Position numbers and translations under genes: made by a program. This document shows positions 53,616-63,787 of a DNA stretch of 64,000 bases, piece by piece (the stretch's first letter is position 1; the number at the start of each line of letters is the position of its first letter). Source of the DNA: Paratrimastix pyriformis (taxonomy: Eukaryota > Preaxostyla > Paratrimastigidae); the NCBI GenBank assembly GCA_027972325.1, contig JAPMOS010000147.1, forward strand, positions 1 to 64,000, read 5' to 3'. The notes under the pieces were generated by a model. That model was not told where the DNA came from and made no database searches. It saw nothing but the letters and a program-made list of their open reading frames with translations.

Positions 53616-54962
53616 TGGTTCCTCAGCGTACTCATATGCGTCCGCCCCTCCTTTACTGTCGTGCTTTTCCCTTCCTCATATCGGTCACACATCTCAGCTA
53701 CCTCTGTCGAGAACCTTTCCCAAAAACTGTCCCATGTTCTCGCCCGAAACCATCTCCCCCGGGACCTCTCCATCAATTGCCATAGCCTCACCTTCGTGAT
53801 CTGCCTGCCCCTTATCTTCACACACTCGCCCATCGGCTCTACCCACTTCTCCTCGAGCAGCTGGTCCGGGTCTTCAGCTCCTCCGCCTTGTCCAACCACT
53901 CAATTAGCTTCACTGCATCCGCCCCTTTCCATCTCTCCCCACACATCCCGCCATCCCTGGGCACTCAAACACCAAGTGGTTCATGTGGTCCCTCACCCCA
54001 CACCAACACTTCCCATCCCCTCCCCGTTGATGTAGAACCGGATGTTGGCCGTGATATACCGCTGCAGGATTGCCATCATCGCCAGCTTCCCGGACATCTC
54101 ACACCTCATCGTTTGCACGTTGATCCCTCCGTTGCGACTCTCTGCGTTAATCAACACAATCTCGTTTTTCTTTTACGAGCCGCCCTCCACATGCGACTTT
54201 TCCTCCCCATTCCTTCATCACCTCTCTGAAGTCTGTCTCCACCTCCTTCCCGTCACTTCTCCGCACCAGCTTGAATCCCCATCCTTTCTCTTCGGGCACC
54301 ACGCTCGGCTCCATCTTTATGCTCCGTCCCGCAATCTTGTCTGCCAATCTGTTCCCTCCGCATCCAGCGACGCACTAGTTTCCTGATGTCCCTTAACCCA
54401 GACCAGTCGTATCTCTCCACGATGCTCCTTCACAATCCGCTGCCCCTCCGCAGCAGTCCCTCCGCCTTCGATTCTATCAGATCCGTTGGTTTCCACCAAC
54501 CCTTTATCAGTCCCTCAACCCACCCCTTTGCCACTTTACTGTCCGTTCTCACTTCCACATTCGCATCCTGTCCAATCCGAATAGCCTCCAGAATAGCCTC
54601 CAACTCCGCTTCATTGTTAGTCTGCCCCCGACCCGAACACCTCCTCCCCGCTCTCACCGCCAGCGCCCCATTTTTTAATCTCTCAATCACCGCGAACGCC
54701 GCCCGTCTTTCCTTCCGGCTTCTTGTCGCACTCCCATCAGTATAAAACAACCTCCATTCCGCCTCTGGCTCCACCACTCTTACTTCCACCTCATCACACT
54801 CCGCCATCAACTCCTCCCGCCTTTTCCACAATACCTCGTCCCACTCACCAGCCCTCGCCCTCCCCTTCTTGTTCCCCCTCCCCTCCACCTGCCCTTCCGC
54901 CCTCCTCTTCTTCTCGCTCGCCTCAATCTGCATCCGACCCCCCTCCTCCCCATCTTCTTTCT
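53616..54962 (-). pseudogene. LINE RNase H and linker, broken
   Basis: RNase H removes the RNA template during LINE copying. The frame from 54962 gives a highly charged linker (KKRRAEGQVEGRGNKKG), then WRLFYTDGSATRSRKER (first Asp), NNEAELEAILEAIR (Glu), NVEVRTDSKVAKGWVEGL (second Asp) and, in other frames, LVWVKGHQETSASLDAEG (the VKGH motif). Further down are a GWGFKLVRRSDGKEV piece and RLWQLMERSRGRWFRAR. Several frameshifts (around 54430, 54320, 54140 and 53900) show that the gene is dead. Confidence 0.8.
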
Positions 54963-55115
54963 TGGTGGGATAGCCGAGTAATCTCTTCCCCAAACAAACC
55001 CAAACCAAGAAAGAGTGAACACTTGCACAGCAAGCACGCAAAACGGCACTGACATCCAAAAATTTTATCAAAAGAATTTGACATGTCATGTCAGTGCCGG
55101 CAGTCGACTTGTCCT
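54963..55115 (-). repeat. C3 right terminal inverted repeat
   Basis: Reverse complement of 27567-27720 with the same hairpin arms and ending in gtccttt. Confidence 0.9.
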
Positions 55116-56524
55116 TTAAGCATAAGCCCATTCGGACGACGACACGCCAGCCACCGACGCAGAGTAAGGTGGGAAGGGAGTCAGTACCGCGCAACGCAGT
55201 AAACAATCCAGCTGGGAGTCACAGCTCCCGAAGGTTTCAAAGAAAACGAAGAAGAGAGATTCATGATCAACCATGCGAACCCCAAACATCTCCTCAAGCG
55301 GGTCGCGACCCGCCCCGGGGGGTGCACGTCTAGTCAGGGAAAGAGGAGGCTGGAGAAAACCCCGACGCACCGCTGTAACCGGTCAGCAAAAACAGGTGGG
55401 AGAGAAGCCACAAATAAAAGGAGGGGCGAAACCTTCAAAGGCCCCGAAGGTACCGAGTCTTCCCGTACTCGGCACCCTCCATAGGGAATCCTTCCCTCAA
55501 CGGGTCGGACCCCCCGCAAATAAAACAACGAAGAAGATCGGACAAAACAGCGAGAGGACTCGTTGTCCGGCACGACGGAGCCGCGGCAGGCACTTTGCCT
55601 CGCAGATCCCAGGAGGGTTCTCGCCCCCGTGCTCGCGGCTTCTTCGTCACCAGTCGCCGACCGGCGCCGGTGAAGCGGTGGAGGCAACCTTGCCGTGCAG
55701 GCGTCGAGTTCTGTATAGAGAACCCAAGCCCCCACCAAAAAACGCAAACCCCGAAGGAGAGAGAGCACGAAAGGTGACGTATCGATCGCCACTTCAGGGT
55801 GCTCAACAAATATCCCTCCCGTGAGAGGGAGGTGTGGGGTGAGCGGGGTGGTTCACGGGCACAACGGCCACGATGAAATATCACTCGTCAAAACAGAACA
55901 GACGACGATGAATGACAAACCCCGACCCCCCCATTCTGGATGTGGAGGATGCATGGTGCCCACCACGGTAAAGCCACACAGCTGTGCCACAACAAAACGG
56001 GGGTGAAAGACAACACCCCGCACCAGTCCCTCGAGCTGTTGCCCATTCAGAACAGACAAGGAGGAAGACAACACCCCCACACCGCCATGAAGGTGCATGA
56101 TGGGTGTCCCAAGAGTACAACGAGCCGGATGACCCATAAGCTGTTGTTCAAGCAAAGTAGCTGGGGGTGAATGACCACACCTCACCCCACCATGAATGCC
56201 CAATCACATCAGACGAGGGTGAATGAGGGTGAATGAAGGGTGGTGTCTCAAGGGCAAGAGGCCCCGACGAGGCCCCAGACACTGTTGTCCAAGGGCACCA
56301 AACAAGGTTGAACAACAGCCACACTCGCCTCCCCCACGAGGCAGCCCTCCTGACTTGTCAATCAGATTGTGTGGGTGAACAGGCAGCAGTACAGCCAAGG
56401 GAGCACGTACGAAGATAGCGCTGCGAAGATAAAATGCCCACCATCAATCACGAAGCTTCGCGGGGAAAGCAGCAACAAACAAACCCAGTGCCACTCATCA
56501 GGCAGGGAGGTGGGTGGGAGACTT
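55116..56524. other. C3 region between right end and ICR
   Basis: Reverse complement of C1 26123-27566 with numerous differences and small length changes. ORFs such as 55273-55824 (plus) start like the C1 minus-strand frame (RTPNISSSGSRPAPGG) but drift apart later, so no gene is supported. Confidence 0.5.
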
Positions 56525-56653
56525 GTCTTGGTTTGGGTTTGTTTGGGGAAGAGATTACTCGGCTATCCCACCATTCTCCTTCACGAGTTCGGAGAACGAG
56601 GGACAGCCTTCGTGGGATAGCCCCAAACAAACCCAAACCAAGAAAGAGTGAAC
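56525..56653 (-). repeat. C3 internal complementary region (ICR)
   Basis: CTTGGTTTGGGTTTGTTTGG ... GGCTATCCCACCA joined to TTCTCCTTCACGAG ... CCCAAACC: the right end followed directly by the left end. Confidence 0.9.
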
Positions 56654-56716
56654 ACCATACCAAAGGCATAGCTTTCCCCCCCTTCTGCACTCTACGTGAC
56701 CCCGGCTAACAGGATG

Positions 56717-57345
56717 CTATCCATCGTAGACTCAGGATAGCAGCCGACAGCCTCCGTCTTCGGCAGTCTAGGTGCTATATCTCCTTGTTCTTCATGATAA
56801 ACACCACACAATGCAGAAAAAAGTCACAAGTCAAACCCAGGTGAAAGCACTTGGAAACATCTCAAAAAAGTGTCCTGGGTGGAGAACCGGTCAGGATGGA
56901 CATGGGTCGACCGGTGGTCGATAGGGTTGGTTCGACCGAAAAAAAACCAATCCTAAAATAAAAATCGTATGGTCACGACGGGCAGCGTGTCCAATACGTG
57001 TCCATAAATCACAACAAAAATCGGAGAGAGAGGTCAAAGGGAGCCAAGAACATCGGGCGAAAAGAAAAAATTTAACACGCATCGGAAGGGGTGAGATTCG
57101 GGGTTAACGGCCCGAGATTCGGCAATCTCCGATCTCCGAAACCGTTAAGGTAATTGCGGGCCAACGGTCCATGATCGAACCGTGAAGTGACCCCGATTTG
57201 GGCTCCGGAAGGGGTCCCAAGAGAGGGTAAAAAAGCACGGATGTCGAAATCACAACAGGGCAAAAGTTGAAAAATGAGATCTGAAATTTCCCGCCCAATT
57301 CCAGTACTTAAGGGGCGCCCCGGACCAGCACAGTGCCTTCGTTTT
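56717..57345 (+). repeat. B3 left terminal inverted repeat
   Basis: Starts CTATCCATCGTAGACTC and ends at the cacagtgccttcgttt block; reverse complement of 62536-63144 except for the outermost bases, which are end-specific and reappear in the ICR. Confidence 0.9.
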
Positions 57346-57405
57346 TCGTGGTGAACACCCGTTTTTCAAGGACTACCGACCGAACAACAACGAAACTCTA
57401 CTCCA

Positions 57406-58726
57406 ATGGCCTCTACTCATCGACTCCAAGACCCTCCGATGCCCAAGATCACCATCAAGGTTCCGACTCCTGGGACACCCAATCCGACCCCCGACGGCTC
57501 TTCGAGTGCCGTTTCGGCGGGAAGGGGCACCCGCGGCCCGGGCTCGACCTTCTTGGACCGGCTGATGGTTACGGATGCCCGCGTGTCCGGGGCGGCTCCC
57601 GGTGGCCCGGCAAGCCCGGCGCAGGCCCTACAGGCGGCTGCGGCTGTCCACAAGGCTGCTTCCGCTGCGCAGGCTGCGTCCGGCCTGGCCACCGCGACCG
57701 CTCCGCTACCATCCCAGGACCTCGACGACGACGGTGCCGCCCAGAGCGGGCCCGAGGGGACCGTCCCGCTGCCCCCGCGCCCCTGTGCCCACCCCGGCCC
57801 TGCAGAATCACTCTGCCGTCACCCCCCAGCCCCAGGAAGGCCTCGACCTCTACATCCGGCGCGTGATGGAGGCCTCGCTGGGGGACTTTCTCGAGCAGCA
57901 GCGGGCCTTGCTCGTGGCCGCAGCTGCTGCCTCCGCGGCCTTGCCTTCCGCTCAGGAGGCCGGCCTTGCTGCCCGCGGTGCTGCTGGTGCCCCCCCGGGT
58001 GCCGGTGGTGCCGCCGCCGTGCCGGCCGCGGATGAGCCTGCTCCGCTCTCGTTTTTTCGGCCCGACCAGGCCACTGCCACCATCGTCCCGTCCAACCAAG
58101 TCCCAGCCGCCGCAGCCTTCCGGCGGCTCGCCCGGGCTGCTCCCGGTCCCTTTCCGGGGGAGGCCGACCCGCCCAGCGGCGACGATCATGCCGCTGGTGC
58201 CGAGGGCGAATTTGCGGACGAGGACGACGCTGCCGCCGCCGGCGACGAGGATGAGCTCCGGCACGCAGCCGACCCGCAGCAGCAGCCTGGCGACCGCGAG
58301 GCCTCTGACAGGCTCGCACTGGACGTGGCCCCCGACGTGGCCCGCATGTACGAGTATGTCCGCACCGCTCCCGAGGTCGCCACGGGCCAGAACCTCCAGC
58401 AGCTCGACTTCGCCATCCGCCTCGCTCAGGGCATGCGCGCCCTGCCCGGCCAGCAGCAGCAGCAACGCGGCGGCCAGGCCGGCGGGCGTCGCATGGGCGG
58501 GGGCCGGGATCGCGGCGGGAACGACTTCCGCTCGTCGGGTGGCCGCGGCGGCTTCGGCGGACGCAGCTATGGCGGCGGGTTTGGCGGCGGCGACCGGTTC
58601 AACGATTTTGCCCAGCGCCAGCAGCGCAGCTTTCCGCAGCGGCGCCGCTTCGACAATGGTGGCGGCAACAACGGCTCCGCCGGCGGGCGCCAGCAGGCGC
58701 AGTCGGGCGGCGCCGGCGAGCAGTAA
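57406..58726 (+). pseudogene. B3 gag-like gene, broken
   Basis: Starts MASTHRLQDPPMPKIT. Ala/Pro-rich sequence is followed by GLDLYIRRVMEASLGDFLEQ, an acidic region (EGEFADEDDAAAAGDEDE), RMYEYVRTAPEVATGQNL, a Gln tract and a Gly/Arg-rich tail (GGRGGFGGRSYGGGFGGG) that resembles RNA-binding RGG regions. It ends at 58726. The family B gag-like protein thus ends in RGG-type repeats, whereas in family A such a tract is found on a separate ORF. Broken, about two or three breaks. Confidence 0.7.
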
Positions 58727-58932
58727 CGGCGCGCAGAGCCCGCGCGCCGCGGCAGCAACGGGGTCCGCCTTCACCACCACCATCACCGCTGTCCTCCCCT
58801 CTGCCGCCGCCACGGTGCGACCATCCCCCCGCTCTCGGGCCGGCCGCACCACCACCACCACCACCACCTCGCTTCAGCACCGGGCGTCCCTCCCTCCCGC
58901 CCTTCCGGGCCTTCTGGGAGGAGCATTTTCAC

Positions 58933-60795
58933 TTGCCCCGCCCCGTGCACAACTGGCTCCTGCACGGCTTCCGCATCCCGCTCCTCTGCAAGCCGTGCCG
59001 CTCCCATTTGCCCAACTACGTGCACCCCGAGCACGCCTCCTTCGTCGACCAGGAGGTGGCTCGCCTCCTCGAGACGGGCGCGATCCGACCCGTCCAGGCG
59101 CCGCCGCACAACATCTCCCCGCTGACGTGCGCGCCCAAGAAGAACGGCAAGCTGAGGCTATGCATCGACATGCGCTTCGTCAACTCCTTTGTCCAGGCGC
59201 CGGCCTTCAAGCTGGAGGACCTGACCACGCTGGCGCCCCTGCTGCGCGACGGGGACTACATCTCGACGGCGGACCTCTCCGAGGGCTACCATCACCTGCG
59301 CATTCACCCCGACGACCAGCAGCTCTTGGGATTCGCCTGGCGGGGCCGCTACTACGTCTACACGGCCCTGCCCTTCGGCCTCTCATGCGCCCCCTGGGCG
59401 TTTACCAAGTTCCTGAGGCCCCTCTGCGAGTACCTCCGGGGCCCCTCGTGCGGCCTGCGGATGCTCTCCTACATCGACGACTTCATCGTGGCCAGTCGGC
59501 CGGCCGAGGCCGATCGCGAGTGGGCGCGCTTCGTGGCCGTGATGGAGCAGGCGGGCATGAACCTCAAGCTGGAGAAGTGCCATCCGCCCGCCCCGCGGCA
59601 GCAGTTTCTGGGGTACGAGGTCGAGACCGCTCCCCAGGTGCGCTACTGCGTGCCCGCCGAGAAGCGGCGCACCATCCGGCACGAGATCGCCCGGCTGCTG
59701 CGCTGCTCGCGGCCCCACGTGCGCCGGGTGGCCCACGTGGCGGGCCTCTGCCTGTCCGTCTCGCGGGCCGTGGCGCCCGCCAAGTTTCTCCTGCGCAACG
59801 TCTACCGCGTGGTCGCAGCAGCCCCCAACTGGCACTGCTGCGTGATGCTGGACGAACCGGCCCGGGGAGACCTCCGCTGGTGGCTGGAGGGCCTCGAGGG
59901 CTGGAACGGGGCCTGTCCGCTCCCGGCGCCGGCCGATCTGACCTGCGCCACGGACGCCTCGGACATCGGCTGGGGGGCCTGCTGGCTGGAGCGCAACGAG
60001 ACAGCCCAGGGCCCCTGGACGGGCGTCATGCGCGAGACGCCCATCAACCAGCGCGAGAGCATGGCCGTGCTCAACGCCCTGCGCATCTGGGCCGCGACGC
60101 CGGCCTGGCGGGGCCGCACGGTGCTCTTCCAGGTCGACAACGCGACGACGGTGGCCCACCTCAACGGGTTCGGCCGCCTCAACCAGGCCCTGGACGGGAT
60201 CGCCCGGGCCATCCACGCCCTTGCAGCGCGCCACGGGATCACCCTGCAGGCCGAGCACGTGGCGGGCGTGACGGACCAGCTCTCGCGGGACTTCGACCGC
60301 AGCGACTGGATGCTCCACCCGGCGCTGTTCCGCTCGCTGGACCAGCTCTGGGGCCCGCACTCGATCGACCGCATGGCCATCTTCGCGACGCGCCAGGTGC
60401 CCCGCTACGAGAGCCGCCACCGCGATGTGCAGTCCCTGCGCGCCGACACGTTTTCGGCCCGGTGGGAGCCCGGCGAGAACAGCTGGGTCAACCCGCCCTT
60501 TTCGCAGATCCACCGCGTCCTGCGCCACCTGCAGCACTCCGGGCCCGGCGTGGAGTGCACCCTGCTGGCCCCGGTCTGGCCGAGCCAGCCCTGGTGGCCC
60601 CTGCTGCTGGCGCTGACGGTGGACTGGCCCGTGCTCCTGCCGCAGGACCCGCGGGCCTTCCGCCCGGCTGCTTCCGGCCACTCGGAGCCGACGAAGAACC
60701 TCAGCTGGCGCGTCTGCGCCTTCAGGATTTCTGGGCGGCCGGAGCGGCCCATTGGAGCGCCCAAGGTCGCCAGCTACTTGTCTCGGCTGCTGTAA
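58933..60795 (+). CDS. B3 reverse transcriptase / RNase H / Dam-like protein
   Basis: A 620-residue open frame from MPRPVHNWLLHGFRIP. Reverse transcriptase covers about residues 30-260: KNGKLRLCIDMRFVNSF, ISTADLSEGYHHLRIHP (motif A), YTALPFGLSCAPWAF (motif B), MLSYIDDFIVASRP (catalytic YIDD), NLKLEKCHPP and QFLGYEVE. RNase H follows at about 335-460 with DLTCATDASDIGWGACW, INQRESMAVLNALRIW, FQVDNATTVAHLN and HVAGVTDQLSRDF. At about 520 WVNPPFSQIHRVLRHL plus LLAPVWPSQPWW is the Dam-like segment known from DIRS elements. The upstream frame is Pro/Arg-rich and may encode more amino-terminal sequence. The frame looks whole and overlaps the recombinase gene. Confidence 0.9.
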   Translation: MPRPVHNWLLHGFRIPLLCKPCRSHLPNYVHPEHASFVDQEVARLLETGAIRPVQAPPHNISPLTCAPKKNGKLRLCIDMRFVNSFVQAPAFKLEDLTTLAPLLRDGDYISTADLSEGYHHLRIHPDDQQLLGFAWRGRYYVYTALPFGLSCAPWAFTKFLRPLCEYLRGPSCGLRMLSYIDDFIVASRPAEADREWARFVAVMEQAGMNLKLEKCHPPAPRQQFLGYEVETAPQVRYCVPAEKRRTIRHEIARLLRCSRPHVRRVAHVAGLCLSVSRAVAPAKFLLRNVYRVVAAAPNWHCCVMLDEPARGDLRWWLEGLEGWNGACPLPAPADLTCATDASDIGWGACWLERNETAQGPWTGVMRETPINQRESMAVLNALRIWAATPAWRGRTVLFQVDNATTVAHLNGFGRLNQALDGIARAIHALAARHGITLQAEHVAGVTDQLSRDFDRSDWMLHPALFRSLDQLWGPHSIDRMAIFATRQVPRYESRHRDVQSLRADTFSARWEPGENSWVNPPFSQIHRVLRHLQHSGPGVECTLLAPVWPSQPWWPLLLALTVDWPVLLPQDPRAFRPAASGHSEPTKNLSWRVCAFRISGRPERPIGAPKVASYLSRLL

Positions 60796-62099
60796 AGCCC
60801 ACCACCGAGAAGAGCCTCACCAACCGGCTGCGTGCCCTGGCGCGGTTCTGCGCCCGCCGGGGCATCCCGCTGGTGCCCATGCCCGTGAGCGCGCTGGCCG
60901 ACTACACCGACGAGGCCACCCGGGCCAGCTGCCGGCCCCGGTCGGCCCTGTCGCTCATCGCCACCGTGGTCAATCTGATTCACGACGCGCTTGGGGTGCC
61001 TTCCCCGGCGCGGGACCACCTCTACGGACGCCTGCGCAAGGCCATCCGTCTGCGCCGCACCACGCAGCCCGTCCAGAAGGGGCTGCCCGTGCCGCCCACC
61101 CTGCTGGTGGAGCTCTTCCACCGGTGGGGCCCCAACGAGGCGCTTCCGCTGGAGCGCCTCCGCGCCAAGCTGGTCGCCCTGCTGGCCTTCCTGGCGCTGC
61201 TTCGGCCCTCGGACGTGACCCTGCCCACCGTGGCGCAGGTGGCCGTGCCGCCGGCCGCCGATCGGCTGGTGGTCTGCCTGCTGGGCTTCAAGAACGACTA
61301 CACCGCCCAGGGCGCCTCCGTCACCATCTGGCGCGCCGCCGATGCGCTGCTCGACCCGGTGAGCTGCTACCAGTGCTGGCTCCGCCGCACGCGCGCCATG
61401 CGCCCCGACCCGCCCGGACCGTCGCGGGTCGTCATCCAGCTGCGCCGCCCCTACGAGGGCGTCAAGCCGGCCACCATCAGCCACATCCTCAACGAGGTCA
61501 TCGTCGCCGGCGGGGGCGATCGCTCGCTCCTCTCGGCCCGCGGCTTCCGCCGTGGCGGGGCCAGCTGGGCCATTGCGCGCGAGGTCATGCCCGACAAGAT
61601 CCTGCACCTGGGCCGCTGGGCTTCGGCCAAAGTGTTTGCGCAGCACTACGTGCAGACGGGCGTCGACAGCAACTTCACCGACCTCATGTTCGCCCCGGCG
61701 CCGCCGCCGCCGCCGCCCCGTGCCCCTGGCGCCGCCGCGCCGCTCGCCGCCACGGATCTCGTCCAGGCCGTGCGTCCGGCGCCTCCGCCTCCGCCCCTGC
61801 CGCCAGGCTCGCCTGCTTCGTCGCTCTCGCTGTCGGCGGCCACGCCGCGTCACCGCCCGGCCGCTCCGCCACGCCAGCGCGTTGTGATCTGCGACGACGA
61901 CGTGTCCGATGAGGCGAGTCCTTCGGGCGATGCCACGAGCACGCCTGCTGCGCCTGCTCGCCGCCGCTCGAGCAGGGCGCCTTCTGCTCCGCGCCGCCGC
62001 CGCCGGAGCGCTCTCTGGGCCAGGCCGTCTGATGACGACGACGAGAACGACGAGCCCGAGGCGGATTCGTCCAGCCTGCCCGCCGGCGAGTGCTTTTGA
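60680..62099 (+). CDS. B3 tyrosine recombinase
   Basis: The frame ends at 62099 and is open for over 4 kb upstream because of GC content, so the true start is unknown; homology to recombinases begins at about 60690, overlapping the polymerase gene by about 100 bp. The amino-terminal SAM-like domain contains KSLTNRLRALARFCARRG and SALADYTDEATRAS. The catalytic domain has LLRPSDVTLPTVAQV (Arg I), GFKNDYTAQGASVTI, KPATISHILNEVIV, SARGFRRGGASWAI (Arg II; the usual His is Arg here), LHLGRWASAKVF (Trp) and AQHYVQTG (Tyr). A tail of about 150 residues is Pro-rich, then acidic and Arg/Ser-rich. It looks whole. Confidence 0.85.
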
Positions 62100-62289
62100 G
62101 CTGCCGCGCCACTTGTCTGCTTTTTGTTTTCTGTGTTTCTCCGGCTGCCGCCGGCCGACTAGATGCTGGTTTTGGCATGCCTTTCTGGGAATTTTCATTT
62201 TTTCCTTCTTGTCTGCGGCCAGCCGACTAGATGCTGCGCTGCTGTGGGTTTTTCTGTTTTTTGCTTTTCTCCCACGACTCTCTGCATGT
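62100..62289. other. B3 spacer between recombinase and ICR
   Basis: T-rich on the plus strand, with two copies of a block containing gccgactagatgctg (about 62154 and 62222). The same spacer with the same duplication occurs in B1 (11180-11350). Confidence 0.6.
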
Positions 62290-62391
62290 GATAGCACCTA
62301 GACTGCCGAAGACGGAGGCTGTCGGCTGCTATCCTGAGTCTACGATGGATAGTGAGTCGACAGCCGAAGTCGAGGCAGGATAGGTGCTACC
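62290..62391 (+). repeat. B3 internal complementary region (ICR)
   Basis: Joins ...GCTATCCTGAGTCTACG/ATGGATAG, complementary to the left end, to TGAGTCGACAGCCGAAG, complementary to the right end. The second arm matches the B1 3' end better than B3's own right end, which reads differently after GACAGCC. Confidence 0.85.
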
Positions 62392-62535
62392 CTCCCTCTT
62401 GTCTGCTGATTTTGATTTTTCTGCTTCTCCCTTGAGCGCTGAACCCACCCGCACCCATCCTGCTGCTACTGACGGGGTTCGTACGCCATTTCAACCGGCC
62501 GCCTCTGCCGCGACTCGTACGGAGAACACCACTCC

Positions 62536-63144
62536 AAAACGAAGGCACTGTGCTGGTCCGGGGCGCCCCCTTAAGTACTGGAATTGGGCGGGAAATTTCA
62601 GATCTCATTTTTTCAACTTTTGCCCTGTTGTGATTTCGACATCCGTGCTTTTTTACCCTCTCTTGGGACCCCTTCCGGAGCCCAAATCGGGGTCACTTCA
62701 CGGTTCGATCATGGACCGTTGGCCCGCAATTACCTTAACGGTTTCGGAGATCGGAGATTTGCCGAATCTCGGGCCGTTAACCCCGAATCTCACCCCTTCC
62801 GATGCGTGTTAAATTTTTTCTTTTCGCCCGATGTTCTTGGCTCCCTTTGACCTCTCTCTCCGATTTTTGTTGTGATTTATGGACACGTATTGGACACGCT
62901 GCCCGTCGTGACCATACGATTTTTATTTTAGGATTGGTTTTTTTTCGGTCGAACCAACCCTATCGACCACCGGTCGACCCATGTCCATCCTGACCGGTTC
63001 TCCACCCAGGACACTTTTTTGAGATGTTTCCAAGTGCTTTCACCTGGGTTTGACTTGTGACTTTTTTCTGCATTGTGTGGTGTTTATCATGAAGAACAAG
63101 GAGATATAGCACCTAGACTGCCGAAGACGGAGGCTGTCGACTCA
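62536..63144 (-). repeat. B3 right terminal inverted repeat
   Basis: From aaaacgaaggcactg to the outer end GGCTGTCGACTCA. Matches 10324-10931 in orientation-corrected comparison and 56717-57345 in reverse. Confidence 0.9.
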
Positions 63145-63787
63145 CTCCGCCCAACCCTCTTGGCCGATGAGCCGGCTCTACGGATACCCATCCTGATGTT
63201 GGGAGTGCGCGTGCCGGAGGGACAGCACACCAGAAGGAGCATCAAACAGGTGAGACGTCCACACTCCACAGTGTCCCCCCCCCGCGTGTGTCCGCGGTCG
63301 CCCTCCAAAGGTGCGGAGTGCTGTCACTGCTTCCGACACACAGGAAGGCATCAGTCGATGCGTGAGCAGGCATGCAACATCGAGCATCACACTGCCCCCA
63401 GCAAAGCCCCACTCTGATGGTGCTGGTGTGGTGATTCTGGCCTGAATGCGCTGGTGTGGGTCTGATGCTGCTGCTGGAGTGAGAATGAACACCAGGAGGC
63501 ACATGGGCACACAGGCCCGCCCCCAGACGCACCGCCACGCAGCTGACCTGGTGTGCCAGGACGCATTCAAGGGCATGATGAGCACACAGGCCCGCCCCGA
63601 AAAACACCCCTCTGGTGGTGCTGGGTGATGGTGTTGGTGTTGCTGCTGCTGGTGTAAGAATGTACACCAGAGGGCATGTGGGCACACTCAGGCCCGCCCT
63701 GAGACGCCTCAAGCAGTCAAGCAGCTGTCCTGGTGACGTCAGGACGCATCCAAGGGCATGATGAGCACACAGGCCCGCCCTGAAAAG
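63145..63787. other. C3 body with reversed gggcgggcct array
   Basis: Reverse complement of C1 25330-25930. Contains tgagcacacaggcccgccc units at about 63500-63600 and 63760, alternating with gggcacac units. No gene. Confidence 0.7.

Larger units (their letters stand above)
52538..54962 (-). mobile_element. LINE 3' half, inverted, with (CA)n tail
   Basis: Minus-strand non-LTR element running from its cut point at 54962 to its tail at 52538. It contains RNase H, a carboxy-terminal domain, a 3' untranslated region with two strong hairpins (gcaggacttgtcctgc and cgggcttcggcccg) and a (CA)n tail. It starts exactly at the right end of a C element. The reverse transcriptase half at 35950-37992 stops exactly at a C left end, so the two could be halves of one LINE separated by C insertion and inversion. 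Confidence 0.75.
56717..63144 (+). mobile_element. DIRS-like family B copy B3, near complete
   Basis: A 6.4-kb plus-strand element with terminal inverted repeats (56717-57345 and 62536-63144), gag-like gene, reverse transcriptase/RNase H, tyrosine recombinase and ICR (62290-62391). It sits in C3; its flanks ggctaacaggatg and ctccgcccaac join to the C1 sequence at about 25930-25950 in reverse, so insertion was clean with no duplication. Polymerase and recombinase frames look whole; the gag-like gene is broken, about two or three breaks. It is probably young. Confidence 0.9.
54963..63787 (-). mobile_element. DIRS-like family C copy C3, right part, inverted, split by B3
   Basis: Starts with the C right end (TGGTGGGATAGCC on the plus strand), followed by the terminal repeat (to 55115), a region matching C1 26123-27566 in reverse, the ICR (56525-56653), a short body piece, B3 (56717-63144), and the body with the gggcgggcct array (63145-63787). 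It is interrupted at 63788 by another family B end. It may be the missing right half of C2, inverted, or a separate copy. Confidence 0.7.

Noticed and set aside
57966-62099. A single frame open for 1377 codons over family B
   Set aside because: Only its last part matches a recombinase. The rest is a GC-rich shadow frame of the gag-like and polymerase genes.
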